Part shown: positions 17,574 to 25,696 of the stretch, one piece after another
Layout of the letters: every line of letters starts with the position of its first letter
Numbering within the stretch: position 1 is the first letter of the stretch
Source: an uncultured Marvinbryantia sp.
GTDB taxonomy: Bacteria; Bacillota; Clostridia; Lachnospirales; Lachnospiraceae
Direction of reading: 5' to 3'
Assembly (NCBI GenBank): GCA_937915375.1
Contig: CALDMO010000032.1
Coordinates: 26,487 to 90,486 of the forward strand
DNA: 64,000 nucleotides
Position numbers and translations under genes: made by a program
Notes under the pieces: model-generated
Database searches by the model: none
The model's input: only the letters and a program-made list of their open reading frames with translations
What the model was told of the DNA's origin: nothing

Positions 17574-18950
17574 ATGGAGAGAGAAAATCTCTGGAAAACG
17601 TATGGAAAGAAACAGCTTGCAGAGCTGGAAAAACTGAGTAAAAATTATCGCGCATATCTGGACAATGGCAAGACGGAGCGCGAGTGTGTTACCGAAACGG
17701 TACGCATGGCGGAAAAGGCAGGCTACCGCAATCTGGAAGATGTCATTGCGTCAAAAGAAACACTGACAGAGGGCGATAAGGTATACGCAACCTGCATGGG
17801 CAAGAGCATTGCGCTGTTTCATATTGGCAGTAAAAACATTGAAAAAGGCATGAATATTCTCGGCGCGCATATAGATTCTCCGCGTCTGGATATTAAGCAG
17901 AATCCGCTCTATGAGGATACGGAGCTGGCTTATTTAGATACCCATTATTATGGCGGTATCAAAAAATATCAGTGGGTGACGATTCCGTTAGCGCTGCACG
18001 GTGTGGTAGCAAAAAAGGACGGCAGCGTGTTAGAAATCGTGATCGGTGAAAAAGAGGATGATCCGGTATTTTGCATTTCTGATCTGCTGGTGCATCTTTC
18101 CGGCGAACAGCTGGAGAAAAAAGCGGCGAAGGTTGTGGAAGGAGAGGCTTTGAATCTTCTGGTCGGCAATATTCCACTGGATAAGACAGAGAAGGATGCT
18201 GTCAAGGCTTATATTCTGAAACTGTTAAAGGAACAGTATGATATGGAGGAGGATGATTTTCTTTCCGCAGAACTTGAAGTGGTTCCGGCAGGAAAGGCGC
18301 GCGACTGCGGACTGGACCGCAGTATGATTTTGGCATATGGACATGACGACAGAGTCTGTGCCTATACTTCTCTGGAAGCAATGCTGGATATGAAAAAGGT
18401 TAAGAAAACAGCCTGCTGTATTTTAGTAGATAAAGAGGAAGTAGGGAGTGTCGGCGCAACCGGTATGCAGTCCCGCTTCTTTGAGAACACGGTAGCAGAG
18501 CTTTTGAATTGCATGGGTGAATATTCCGAGCTGAAGCTCAGAAGAGTGCTGGCAAATTCCAGAATGCTGTCTTCTGATGTCAGCGCAGCGTATGATCCTG
18601 AATTTGCATCCTGTTTTGAAAAGAAAAATGCGGCTTATTTTGCAAAGGGTATCGCATTTAATAAATTTACCGGAGCAAGAGGAAAATCAGGTTCTAATGA
18701 TGCAAACGCGGAATATATCGCAGAACTGCGCGCAGATATGGAAAAACATGGCGTGACCTTCCAGACGGCAGAACTTGGAAAGGTTGATGTCGGCGGCGGC
18801 GGAACAATCGCTTATATTCTGGCGCTTTACGGGATGAAGGTGATCGACTGCGGCGTACCGGTGCTCAGTATGCATGCACCGTGGGAGATTGTCAGCAAGG
18901 CCGATGTTTACGAGGCGAAGAGATGTTATACGGCGTTTCTAAACTCATAG
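17574..18950 (+). CDS. M18-family aminopeptidase
   Basis: 458 residues. Metal-site motifs of the M18 (aspartyl aminopeptidase) family are visible: G-A-H-I-D-S-P-R-L-D near 97, D-K-E-E-V-G-S in the second half, H-D-D-R-V-C-A-Y-T before it, and the C-terminal S-M-H-A-P-W-E segment. It is a cytosolic dinuclear zinc exopeptidase trimming N-terminal residues from peptides, which fits with peptide uptake by Opp. The ribosome site is AAAGGAGG. It lies 21 bases after lepB and 14 bases before pduL, so all could be one transcript. Confidence 0.92.
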   Translation: MERENLWKTYGKKQLAELEKLSKNYRAYLDNGKTERECVTETVRMAEKAGYRNLEDVIASKETLTEGDKVYATCMGKSIALFHIGSKNIEKGMNILGAHIDSPRLDIKQNPLYEDTELAYLDTHYYGGIKKYQWVTIPLALHGVVAKKDGSVLEIVIGEKEDDPVFCISDLLVHLSGEQLEKKAAKVVEGEALNLLVGNIPLDKTEKDAVKAYILKLLKEQYDMEEDDFLSAELEVVPAGKARDCGLDRSMILAYGHDDRVCAYTSLEAMLDMKKVKKTACCILVDKEEVGSVGATGMQSRFFENTVAELLNCMGEYSELKLRRVLANSRMLSSDVSAAYDPEFASCFEKKNAAYFAKGIAFNKFTGARGKSGSNDANAEYIAELRADMEKHGVTFQTAELGKVDVGGGGTIAYILALYGMKVIDCGVPVLSMHAPWEIVSKADVYEAKRCYTAFLNS

Positions 18951-18964
18951 ATGAGGGCTGAAAC

Positions 18965-19606
18965 ATGAAATCTAAAATACCGATAGAGATTTCCGCAAAG
19001 CATATTCATTTATGCAGAGAAGATTTTGAAACGCTGTTCGGTGAAGGAAAAGAGTTGACTTTTGTCAAAGAGCTGAGCCAGCCGGGGCAGTTTCTGGCCA
19101 AGGAGCGGCTGACGATTGAAGGACCGCGCGGCAGGATGGAGCATATTGCTATTTTAGGGCCGCTGCGAAAGGAAACGCAGGTTGAACTGGCTATCACGGA
19201 TACCAGAAAGCTGGGGATTGAGAAAGTAATTCGTCAGTCCGGCGATCTGGAAGGTACACCGGGATGCCGCCTGACCGGGCCGAACGGCAGTCTGGATCTG
19301 CAAAAAGGGGTGATCGTAGCTAAGCGGCATATTCATATGACGCCGAGCGACGCTTACCGGATGCATGTCAAAGATAACGAAGAGGTATTTGTAATCACAC
19401 AGAGCTACGAGAGAGCGCTGATCTACGCTAATGTAGTGGTGCGCGTGCATCCAGACTATGTGCTTTCTATGCATGTAGACACGGATGAAGGAAATGCGTT
19501 TGATCATGATGAAAAGCAGTATGGCGTGATTCTGAAACTTTTCGACGGCAACGCATATTCATTGAGGGACTGGGCAGATGAACTGCTTTCAGGCATACAA
19601 AGATAG
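18965..19606 (+). CDS. pduL: Phosphate propanoyltransferase, PduL type
   Basis: 213 residues with both halves of the PduL fold. The zinc ligand pairs are A-K-H-I-H at residues 11-15 and A-K-R-H-I-H at 119-124, and a later S-M-H-V-D-T-D-E-G-N-A segment is conserved. The enzyme swaps CoA for phosphate on propionyl- or acetyl-CoA, a substitute for phosphotransacetylase. No microcompartment shell genes are near, and the N-terminus has no encapsulation-peptide extension, so it is probably a free cytosolic enzyme in acetate or propionate metabolism. It lies between the aminopeptidase and purL on the same strand. Confidence 0.9.
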   Translation: MKSKIPIEISAKHIHLCREDFETLFGEGKELTFVKELSQPGQFLAKERLTIEGPRGRMEHIAILGPLRKETQVELAITDTRKLGIEKVIRQSGDLEGTPGCRLTGPNGSLDLQKGVIVAKRHIHMTPSDAYRMHVKDNEEVFVITQSYERALIYANVVVRVHPDYVLSMHVDTDEGNAFDHDEKQYGVILKLFDGNAYSLRDWADELLSGIQR

Positions 19607-19664
19607 TTACCCACACGGTAGTCTAATCAAGCCCGCAGGGCAAGAAAGAGGAGAGGAAGAACGA

Positions 19665-22600
19665 ATGAGTAACGTAAGAAGAGTTTATGTAGAAAAGAAA
19701 CCGGCCTTTGCAGTACAGGCAAAAGGCTTGAAGCACGAGATCAAAAGCTATCTCGGTATTTCCGGTATGACCGGTGTGCGTGTATTGATCCGCTATGATG
19801 TGGAAAATATTTCCGAAGAAGTATTTACACGCGCCTGTAAAACGGTATTTTCCGAGCCGCCTGTAGATATGCTTTATCTGGAAGAGTTTGATAAAAACGA
19901 AACAGACAGAGTATTTTCCGTGGAATATCTTCCGGGGCAGTTTGACCAGAGAGCGGATTCTGCAGTTCAGTGTGTGAAATTTTTAAATGAAGAGGAAGAT
20001 CCCATCATTCGCTCCGCTACAACTTATGTGATCGAGGGACAGATTTCTGATGAGGAGTTTGAAGCAATCAAAAATCACTGCATCAATCCGGTTGATTCAC
20101 GCGAGACGGGTATGGTGAAGCCGGAGACTTTGGTGACAAACTTTGAAGAACCGGCAGATGTAGCAGTATTTGAAGGTTTTACTGAGCTTGCCGAAGAACC
20201 GCTTCATGAACTGTATGCTTCTTTGAATCTGGCAATGACCTTTAAGGATTTCCAGCATATTCAGAATTATTTCAAAAACGATGAAAAACGCAATCCAACG
20301 ATGACAGAGATTCGCGTATTGGATACGTACTGGTCTGATCACTGCCGTCATACAACTTTCTCTACTGAGCTGAAAAATATCGAGTTCGGTGAGGGGGATT
20401 ACAAGGAGCCGATTGTCGGCACTTATGAAAAGTATCTGGCAGATCGTGCGGAAATTTTTAAAGGCAGAGAGGATAAATTTGTCTGCCTGATGGATTTAGC
20501 GCTGATGGCGATGCGTGTACTCAAAAAAGCGGGCAAACTGGATGATCAGGAAGAATCGGATGAAATCAATGCCTGCAGTATTGTGGTTCCGGTAGAAATT
20601 GACGGTGAGACGGAAGAGTGGCTGGTGAACTTTAAAAATGAGACACACAACCACCCGACGGAGATTGAGCCGTTCGGAGGGGCTGCAACGTGTCTTGGAG
20701 GCGCGATCCGCGATCCGCTTTCCGGCAGAACATATGTATATCAGGCGATGCGTGTGACTGGCGCGGCTGATCCGACTGTTTCTGTACAGGAAACTTTAAA
20801 AGGAAAGCTTCCGCAGAAAAAGCTGGTGCGTGAGGCTGCACACGGTTATTCTTCCTATGGCAACCAGATCGGTCTGGCAACCGGTTATGTAAAAGAAATC
20901 TATCATCCGGATTATGTGGCAAAACGTATGGAGATCGGCGCGGTTATGGGTGCGGCTCCGAGAAAGGATGTTAAGAGACTGACTTCTGATCCGGGCGATA
21001 TTATCATCCTGCTTGGCGGACGTACCGGACGTGACGGTATCGGCGGCGCTACAGGCTCTTCAAAGGTGCATACAGAGGCTTCCATTGAAGTCTGCGGTGC
21101 GGAGGTACAGAAAGGAAATGCTCCGACGGAACGTAAGATTCAGCGTATGTTCCGCCGTCCGGAAGTAAGCCGTCTGATTAAAAAGTGTAACGATTTTGGA
21201 GCAGGCGGGGTTTCCGTAGCAATCGGTGAGCTGGCTGACGGTCTGCATATTTATCTGGATAAAGTACCGAAAAAATATGCTGGACTGGACGGAACGGAGA
21301 TTGCTATTTCTGAATCTCAGGAGCGTATGGCAGTTGTTGTTGATCCGAAAGATGTGGAAGAATTCTTAAAATATGCGAACGAAGAAAATCTGGAAGCAGT
21401 AGAAGTTGCGGTAGTTACGGAGGCGCCGCGTCTGGTGCTGATCTGGAGAGATAAGGAGATCGTAAATATCAGCCGCGCGTTCCTTGACACCAACGGCGCG
21501 CATCAGGAAACGGATGTTTATGTAGAGATTCCGTCTGCGGAAAATAAATACTTCCAGAGAAATGAAGTGGCAGATGTAAAAGCAAAATGGCTGGCGGATC
21601 TGGCTGACCTAAACGGCTGTTCTCAGAAAGGTCTGGTAGAAATGTTTGACAGCTCCATCGGAGCAGGCAGTGTGCTGATGCCGTACGGCGGTAAATATCA
21701 GCTGACTGAAACGCAGGCGATGGTAGCGAAGCTTCCGGTATTAAAAGGAAAGACCGATACTGTGACGATGATGGCATATGGATTTGATCCGTATCTGTCC
21801 AGCTGGAGCCCGTACCATGGCGCGATCTACGCGGTACTGGAATCGGTGGCGAAGATTGTGGCAGGCGGCGGTGATTACAGCAAGATCCGTCTGACTTTCC
21901 AGGAATATTTCCGCAGAATGACAGAGGATCCGAAACGCTGGAGCCAGCCGTTCGCGGCTCTTCTGGGTGCGTATGACGCGCAGATCGGATTTGGACTGCC
22001 GTCTATTGGCGGTAAGGATTCTATGTCCGGTTCCTTTAACGAGATCGACGTACCTCCGACACTTGTATCTTTTGCAGTAGATGTGGCAAGCGATAAGACG
22101 ATCCTCACACCAGAGCTGAAAAAAGCTGGCAATAAGCTGGTACTTTTGAAAATTGAAAAAGATCAGTATGATCTTCCGGTATATGAGCAGATCAAAGATC
22201 AGTACAGCAAATTCCATGAGGATATCAAGGCAGGCAAAATTGTTTCCGCGTACGCGTTGGATGGAAAAGGGCTGGCATTGGCGCTCTCTAAAATGGCGTT
22301 TGGAAACGGCTGCGGCGTAAAAGTAGAGCATAATGTGGATGAGAGAGACCTCTTTACCGCAGGCTTTGGCGATATTGTGATGGAAGTTCCGGCTGATAAG
22401 GTGGGACAGCTTTCCATCACCTATACGGTAGTCGGTGAAGTGACAGACAGCAAGGCTCTGGAATACAGAGATGTGAAGATCGGCCTGAACGAGGCAGTAG
22501 ACGCATGGAGAGGCACACTGGAAAAAGTATTTAAGACGACTTCCGGTGAAAACGGCGGCACGGCGTTTATTGCAGAGGACGATAAGCTGTCAGCGGTAGC

Positions 22601-23519
22601 TGCAGATGGCCCGACAGCGACATTCTTTGCCGGTAAATTAAATCCGAAGGATGAGGCGGTCTTTGAAGACGGCGTTTATAAGACAAATAAGATTTATGTC
22701 TGCAAGAATAAAGTGGCAAAGCCGCGCGTATTTATTCCGGTATTCCCGGGTACGAACTGCGAGTACGACAGTACCAAAGCTTTTGAACGCGCGGGTGCGG
22801 AAGTAGACGTAAAGGTATTTAAGAATCTGACGGCAGAAGATATCCGCGATTCTGTGGAAATCTTTGAGAAAGCAATTGATCAGGCACAGATTATTATGTT
22901 CCCGGGCGGATTTTCCGCGGGTGATGAGCCGGATGGTTCCGCGAAGTTCTTTGCGACGGCATTCCAGAACGCGAAGATGAAAGAAGCGGTGATGCGTCTC
23001 TTAAATGAGCGTGACGGTCTGGCGCTCGGTATCTGTAACGGTTTTCAGGCGCTGATCAAGCTGGGACTGGTGCCGTATGGTGAGATCGTCGGACAGAAGG
23101 AGGATTCTCCGACGCTGACGTTCAATACCATCGGACGTCATATTTCCAAGATGGTTTACACGAAAGTCGTATCTAACAAATCTCCGTGGCTGCGGATGGC
23201 GACACCGGGCGCAACCTACTGCAATCCGGCATCCCATGGCGAGGGACGTTTCGTGGCAAATACAGAATGGCTGGCAGAGCTTTTTGCAAATGGACAGGTA
23301 GCGACCCAGTATGTATCTCCGGACGGAGAACTGGACCTCAATCAGGAAGAATGGAACGTAAACGGTTCTTATATGGCAATCGAGGGTATCACCAGTCCGG
23401 ACGGACGTGTACTTGGCAAAATGGCGCATTCTGAGAGACGCGGCGATTCCGTGGCGATCAATATCTATGGTGAACAGGATCTGAAGATCTTTGAATCCGG
23501 CGTGGCATATTTCAAATAA
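19665..23519 (+). CDS. purL: Phosphoribosylformylglycinamidine synthase, single-chain
   Basis: The start at 19665 follows a GAGGAGAGGAAG ribosome site; an earlier in-frame ATG lies inside pduL. 1284 residues, the large one-polypeptide form rather than the PurS/PurL/PurQ trio. In order: the PurS-like N-terminal domain, the linker, and the two AIRS-like synthase halves with S-D-H-C-R-H and N-E-T-H-N-H-P. The C-terminal class I glutaminase has nucleophile Cys in L-G-I-C-N-G-F-Q and a late C-N-P-A-S-H-G-E-G-R-F motif. It converts FGAR, ATP and glutamine to FGAM in purine synthesis. No other pur gene is adjacent. Confidence 0.96.
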   Translation: MSNVRRVYVEKKPAFAVQAKGLKHEIKSYLGISGMTGVRVLIRYDVENISEEVFTRACKTVFSEPPVDMLYLEEFDKNETDRVFSVEYLPGQFDQRADSAVQCVKFLNEEEDPIIRSATTYVIEGQISDEEFEAIKNHCINPVDSRETGMVKPETLVTNFEEPADVAVFEGFTELAEEPLHELYASLNLAMTFKDFQHIQNYFKNDEKRNPTMTEIRVLDTYWSDHCRHTTFSTELKNIEFGEGDYKEPIVGTYEKYLADRAEIFKGREDKFVCLMDLALMAMRVLKKAGKLDDQEESDEINACSIVVPVEIDGETEEWLVNFKNETHNHPTEIEPFGGAATCLGGAIRDPLSGRTYVYQAMRVTGAADPTVSVQETLKGKLPQKKLVREAAHGYSSYGNQIGLATGYVKEIYHPDYVAKRMEIGAVMGAAPRKDVKRLTSDPGDIIILLGGRTGRDGIGGATGSSKVHTEASIEVCGAEVQKGNAPTERKIQRMFRRPEVSRLIKKCNDFGAGGVSVAIGELADGLHIYLDKVPKKYAGLDGTEIAISESQERMAVVVDPKDVEEFLKYANEENLEAVEVAVVTEAPRLVLIWRDKEIVNISRAFLDTNGAHQETDVYVEIPSAENKYFQRNEVADVKAKWLADLADLNGCSQKGLVEMFDSSIGAGSVLMPYGGKYQLTETQAMVAKLPVLKGKTDTVTMMAYGFDPYLSSWSPYHGAIYAVLESVAKIVAGGGDYSKIRLTFQEYFRRMTEDPKRWSQPFAALLGAYDAQIGFGLPSIGGKDSMSGSFNEIDVPPTLVSFAVDVASDKTILTPELKKAGNKLVLLKIEKDQYDLPVYEQIKDQYSKFHEDIKAGKIVSAYALDGKGLALALSKMAFGNGCGVKVEHNVDERDLFTAGFGDIVMEVPADKVGQLSITYTVVGEVTDSKALEYRDVKIGLNEAVDAWRGTLEKVFKTTSGENGGTAFIAEDDKLSAVAADGPTATFFAGKLNPKDEAVFEDGVYKTNKIYVCKNKVAKPRVFIPVFPGTNCEYDSTKAFERAGAEVDVKVFKNLTAEDIRDSVEIFEKAIDQAQIIMFPGGFSAGDEPDGSAKFFATAFQNAKMKEAVMRLLNERDGLALGICNGFQALIKLGLVPYGEIVGQKEDSPTLTFNTIGRHISKMVYTKVVSNKSPWLRMATPGATYCNPASHGEGRFVANTEWLAELFANGQVATQYVSPDGELDLNQEEWNVNGSYMAIEGITSPDGRVLGKMAHSERRGDSVAINIYGEQDLKIFESGVAYFK

Positions 23520-23531
23520 ATATAAACGAAT

Positions 23532-23570
23532 GGAATCGGGGAAAGAGTTTCTTTCTCCGGTTCTTTTTTG
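23532..23570 (+). terminator. Terminator of purL
   Basis: A stem of about 13 pairs with a small interruption (GAATCGGGGAAAGA / TCTTTCTCCGGTTC), a short loop and a run of six T, 12 bases after the purL stop. Confidence 0.75.
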
Positions 23571-23571
23571 T

Positions 23572-23597
23572 GTCGTAGGAAAGCTTTTTCCTATGAC
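23572..23597. repeat. REP-like hairpin near the RAYT-like gene
   Basis: Arms GTCGTAGGAAA (23572-23582) and TTTCCTATGAC (23587-23597) form an 11-pair stem with one G-U wobble and a 4-base loop. It lies just after the purL terminator and so is not needed for it. One arm, GTCGTAGGAAAG, occurs again at about 62254-62265. A hairpin beside a RAYT-like gene recalls REP elements, but only this one complete copy is in the window. Confidence 0.4.
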
Positions 23598-23704
23598 GCA
23601 AAAGGTACTCTGTGGACGTAGAAGCTTGCAAACAGACTTTTTCATGGTAACATATACATGTTTTGCAATGAAAATTTGGTTTGTTTTTATGCCAAAAATA
23701 TTGA

Positions 23705-23733
23705 TTGGAAAGTGACAGAAAAAGCGTTACAAT
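23705..23733 (+). promoter_or_regulatory. Candidate distal promoter for the RAYT-like gene
   Basis: TTGGAA at 23705-23710 and TACAAT at 23728-23733, spacer 17. It would give a leader of about 230 bases. Confidence 0.4.
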
Positions 23734-23877
23734 AAAGAGATGCTGAAGATTTATGCGGGGTGCAGTTGAACTGATACATATTGTTTGTGACGAAATGACA
23801 CAAAACAACGCATCGCAGACCAATTGATACAGAAAAACAGAAAAAAGTTTCGAGTTGTCACAATAAACAGAATTTTC

Positions 23878-23907
23878 TTGCAAGTTTGAAAATACAGCAC
23901 GTATGAT
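23878..23907 (+). promoter_or_regulatory. Candidate proximal promoter for the RAYT-like gene
   Basis: TTGCAA at 23878-23883 and TATGAT at 23902-23907 with an 18-base spacer, 65 bases before the start codon. Confidence 0.4.
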
Positions 23908-23972
23908 AAGGGAGTAACTGAGAGGAGACGGATAACAGTCCGTGTGTTTTATGAAAGAGGAGAGTGCTGTTA

Positions 23973-24524
23973 ATGCAACAAAATTTTGAGGAGATGCAGT
24001 CTTGTTATGTACAGCTGCGTGGGAAGTGCAACCAACAATTATTTGAGACAGAGATTCAGAAGATGAAAATACTGAATATTGCTGTAATGTGCCGGGATGA
24101 CACGGGGGTACAGGTGCTGGCATACTGTGTGTTGGATAATGAGATGCATTTGGTGCTGCGGGCTCAAAATGCCGAGCAGGTGGAATGTTTTTCAAACAAT
24201 TTGATAATGGAGTATGAAACCACTGTTATTAAAACGGTAACATGTCAGAAGGTTTTTCGAAAACCGATCCTGCATAAGCTGACAAAAGAAAAGCAGACAG
24301 AGCGTTACTGTGTGAGAGTGCACCTGTTGCCGGTTGGACTGGGGTTTGTGGATAAGCCGGAAGATTATTGGTGGTGTAGCTATCGTGATTATTTGGGACG
24401 TAGATGGCTGCCGCTGACCAGTGTCGGACATTTACTGTCACGGATGGACGATGAGCCTAGAAAGGCAATGCGGCGGATCCGCAGTCTGCACCAACGGACA
24501 AACAGAGAAGTATCTACTATATAA
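23973..24524 (+). CDS. Y1-transposase-derived (RAYT-like) protein with altered HUH motif
   Basis: The ATG at 23973 has AGAGGAGAG upstream; 183 residues. A-Y-C-V-L-D-N-E-M-H-L-V-L (50-62) aligns with the A-Y-x-x-M-x-N-H-x-H-L-L-L block of Y1/IS200-like and REP-associated transposases. L-P-V-G-L-G-F-V-D-K-P-E-D-Y-W-W-C-S-Y-R-D-Y (119-140) aligns with their N-P-V-R-A-G-L-V ... Y-P-W-S-S-Y-R block. The first His of the HUH pair is Glu57 (E-M-H), and the catalytic Tyr that usually precedes N-P-V is not in register (nearest Tyr112). It therefore looks like a domesticated or inactive DNA-binding relative. No inverted repeats or IS ends flank it, and the SbcD-like gene follows after 48 bases. Confidence 0.72.
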   Translation: MQQNFEEMQSCYVQLRGKCNQQLFETEIQKMKILNIAVMCRDDTGVQVLAYCVLDNEMHLVLRAQNAEQVECFSNNLIMEYETTVIKTVTCQKVFRKPILHKLTKEKQTERYCVRVHLLPVGLGFVDKPEDYWWCSYRDYLGRRWLPLTSVGHLLSRMDDEPRKAMRRIRSLHQRTNREVSTI

Positions 24525-24572
24525 AACGAAACAGAGAAACTGATTGTGACGCAGAAAAGGGAGGAGAAGGAT

Positions 24573-25631
24573 ATGAGATTTATACATGCGGCGGATATTC
24601 ATTTAGGCGCACAGCCGGATAAGGGAAAACCGTGGTCAGAGCTGCGCAGGGAAGAAATCTGGCATACATTTCGTAAACTTCTGGATCTAGCCGAGGAAGA
24701 AAAGGCAGATCTACTTTTGATTGCCGGAGATTTGTTTCATCGGCCGCCGCTTTTACGTGAATTAAAAGAAGTAAATTATTTGTTTGGAAAATTAAGCTGT
24801 ACACAGGTGGTTTGGATTGCGGGAAATCATGATCACCTGCGCCCGGATGCTCCGTCGCGAACTTTTGAGTGGGCAGAGAATGTTTGCTTTCTGGATGGGA
24901 AAGAGTGCGAATGCGTTCGATTTGAGGAGTTGCAGACGAGTGTTTACGGATTTAGTTATTATCAAAAAGAAATTGCGCAGCCGCGTTATGATCACTTGCG
25001 TCCGGATACGGAGGACGGCTGTCATATTTTGCTGGCGCATGGCGGAGACAGCGCGCATATTCCGATTGATAAACGCAAACTAGCAAGAAGCGGATTTGAT
25101 TATGTAGCGCTTGGACATATTCATAAGCCGCAGGTGCTGGTGGAGAACCAGATTGCTTATGCCGGGGCGCTTGAACCGATCGATGTCAATGATACCGGCA
25201 TGCATGGGTGCATTCTGGGAGAATATCATAATGGTGTGATACAGACAGAATTTGTACCGCTGGCCAGCCGCGAATATGTACATTTGGAAATAGCATGTGT
25301 TCGCGAGGATACGGATCATGCAATTCGCGACCGTTTGGAGGCAGAAATACACAGACGCGGTAGACAGCATTTTTACAAAGTGACCTTGACCGGCTATCGC
25401 AGCCCGGATATCAGATTTTCAGTACAGGCATATACACAATGCGGAAATATCGTGGAAATCATCGATAAGACGTGTCCGGACTACGATTTTGAAGAATTGC
25501 AGCGCATACATCGAGGGGACCTGATCGGGAAATATATTGAAAAACTGTTGCCGCGGCCGGATGACAGCGAAGAACAGCGGCGTGTGCGGGAACAGGCATT
25601 GTATTATGGGTTGGATGTTTTATGTAAATAG
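24573..25631 (+). CDS. SbcD/Mre11-like metallophosphoesterase (YhaO type)
   Basis: The start follows GGGAGGAGAAGG. 352 residues. The calcineurin-like phosphoesterase motifs are all present: H-A-A-D-I-H-L-G at 5-12, A-G-D-L-F-H at 51-56, A-G-N-H-D-H at 83-88, L-A-H-G-G near 156 and L-G-H-I-H-K-P near 182. The order and spacing match Mre11/SbcD nucleases, and the gene next to it codes a Rad50-like ATPase, as in YhaO/YhaN of Bacillus. Expected role: metal-dependent DNA end or hairpin processing in complex with that ATPase. It lies 48 bases after the RAYT-like gene and 65 bases before its partner. Confidence 0.88.
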   Translation: MRFIHAADIHLGAQPDKGKPWSELRREEIWHTFRKLLDLAEEEKADLLLIAGDLFHRPPLLRELKEVNYLFGKLSCTQVVWIAGNHDHLRPDAPSRTFEWAENVCFLDGKECECVRFEELQTSVYGFSYYQKEIAQPRYDHLRPDTEDGCHILLAHGGDSAHIPIDKRKLARSGFDYVALGHIHKPQVLVENQIAYAGALEPIDVNDTGMHGCILGEYHNGVIQTEFVPLASREYVHLEIACVREDTDHAIRDRLEAEIHRRGRQHFYKVTLTGYRSPDIRFSVQAYTQCGNIVEIIDKTCPDYDFEELQRIHRGDLIGKYIEKLLPRPDDSEEQRRVREQALYYGLDVLCK

Positions 25632-25696
25632 GAAACGAAGGAAATATATTGTATAATATTTTCAGAAAAATAAGATTTATTTGAGGAGAGCGGTGG

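Larger units (their letters stand above)
23520..23972. other. 453-base non-coding region upstream of the RAYT-like gene
   Basis: It holds, in order, the purL terminator, a separate 11-base-pair hairpin at 23572-23597, and two candidate plus-strand promoters (23705-23733 and 23878-23907). No convincing coding frame was seen on either strand; the long minus-strand open frame has poor composition and no ribosome site. A 9-codon frame starts at 23741, just after the first promoter, but has no ribosome site. Confidence 0.6.

Noticed and set aside
18965..19606. Part of a bacterial microcompartment locus (PduL)
   Set aside because: No shell protein, aldehyde dehydrogenase or diol dehydratase gene is adjacent, and there is no N-terminal targeting extension.
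23512..24195. Long minus-strand open frame of 227 codons opposite the RAYT-like gene
   Set aside because: It overlaps the better plus-strand gene and the purL terminator, has low-complexity Ser/Pro/Cys composition and no ribosome site.
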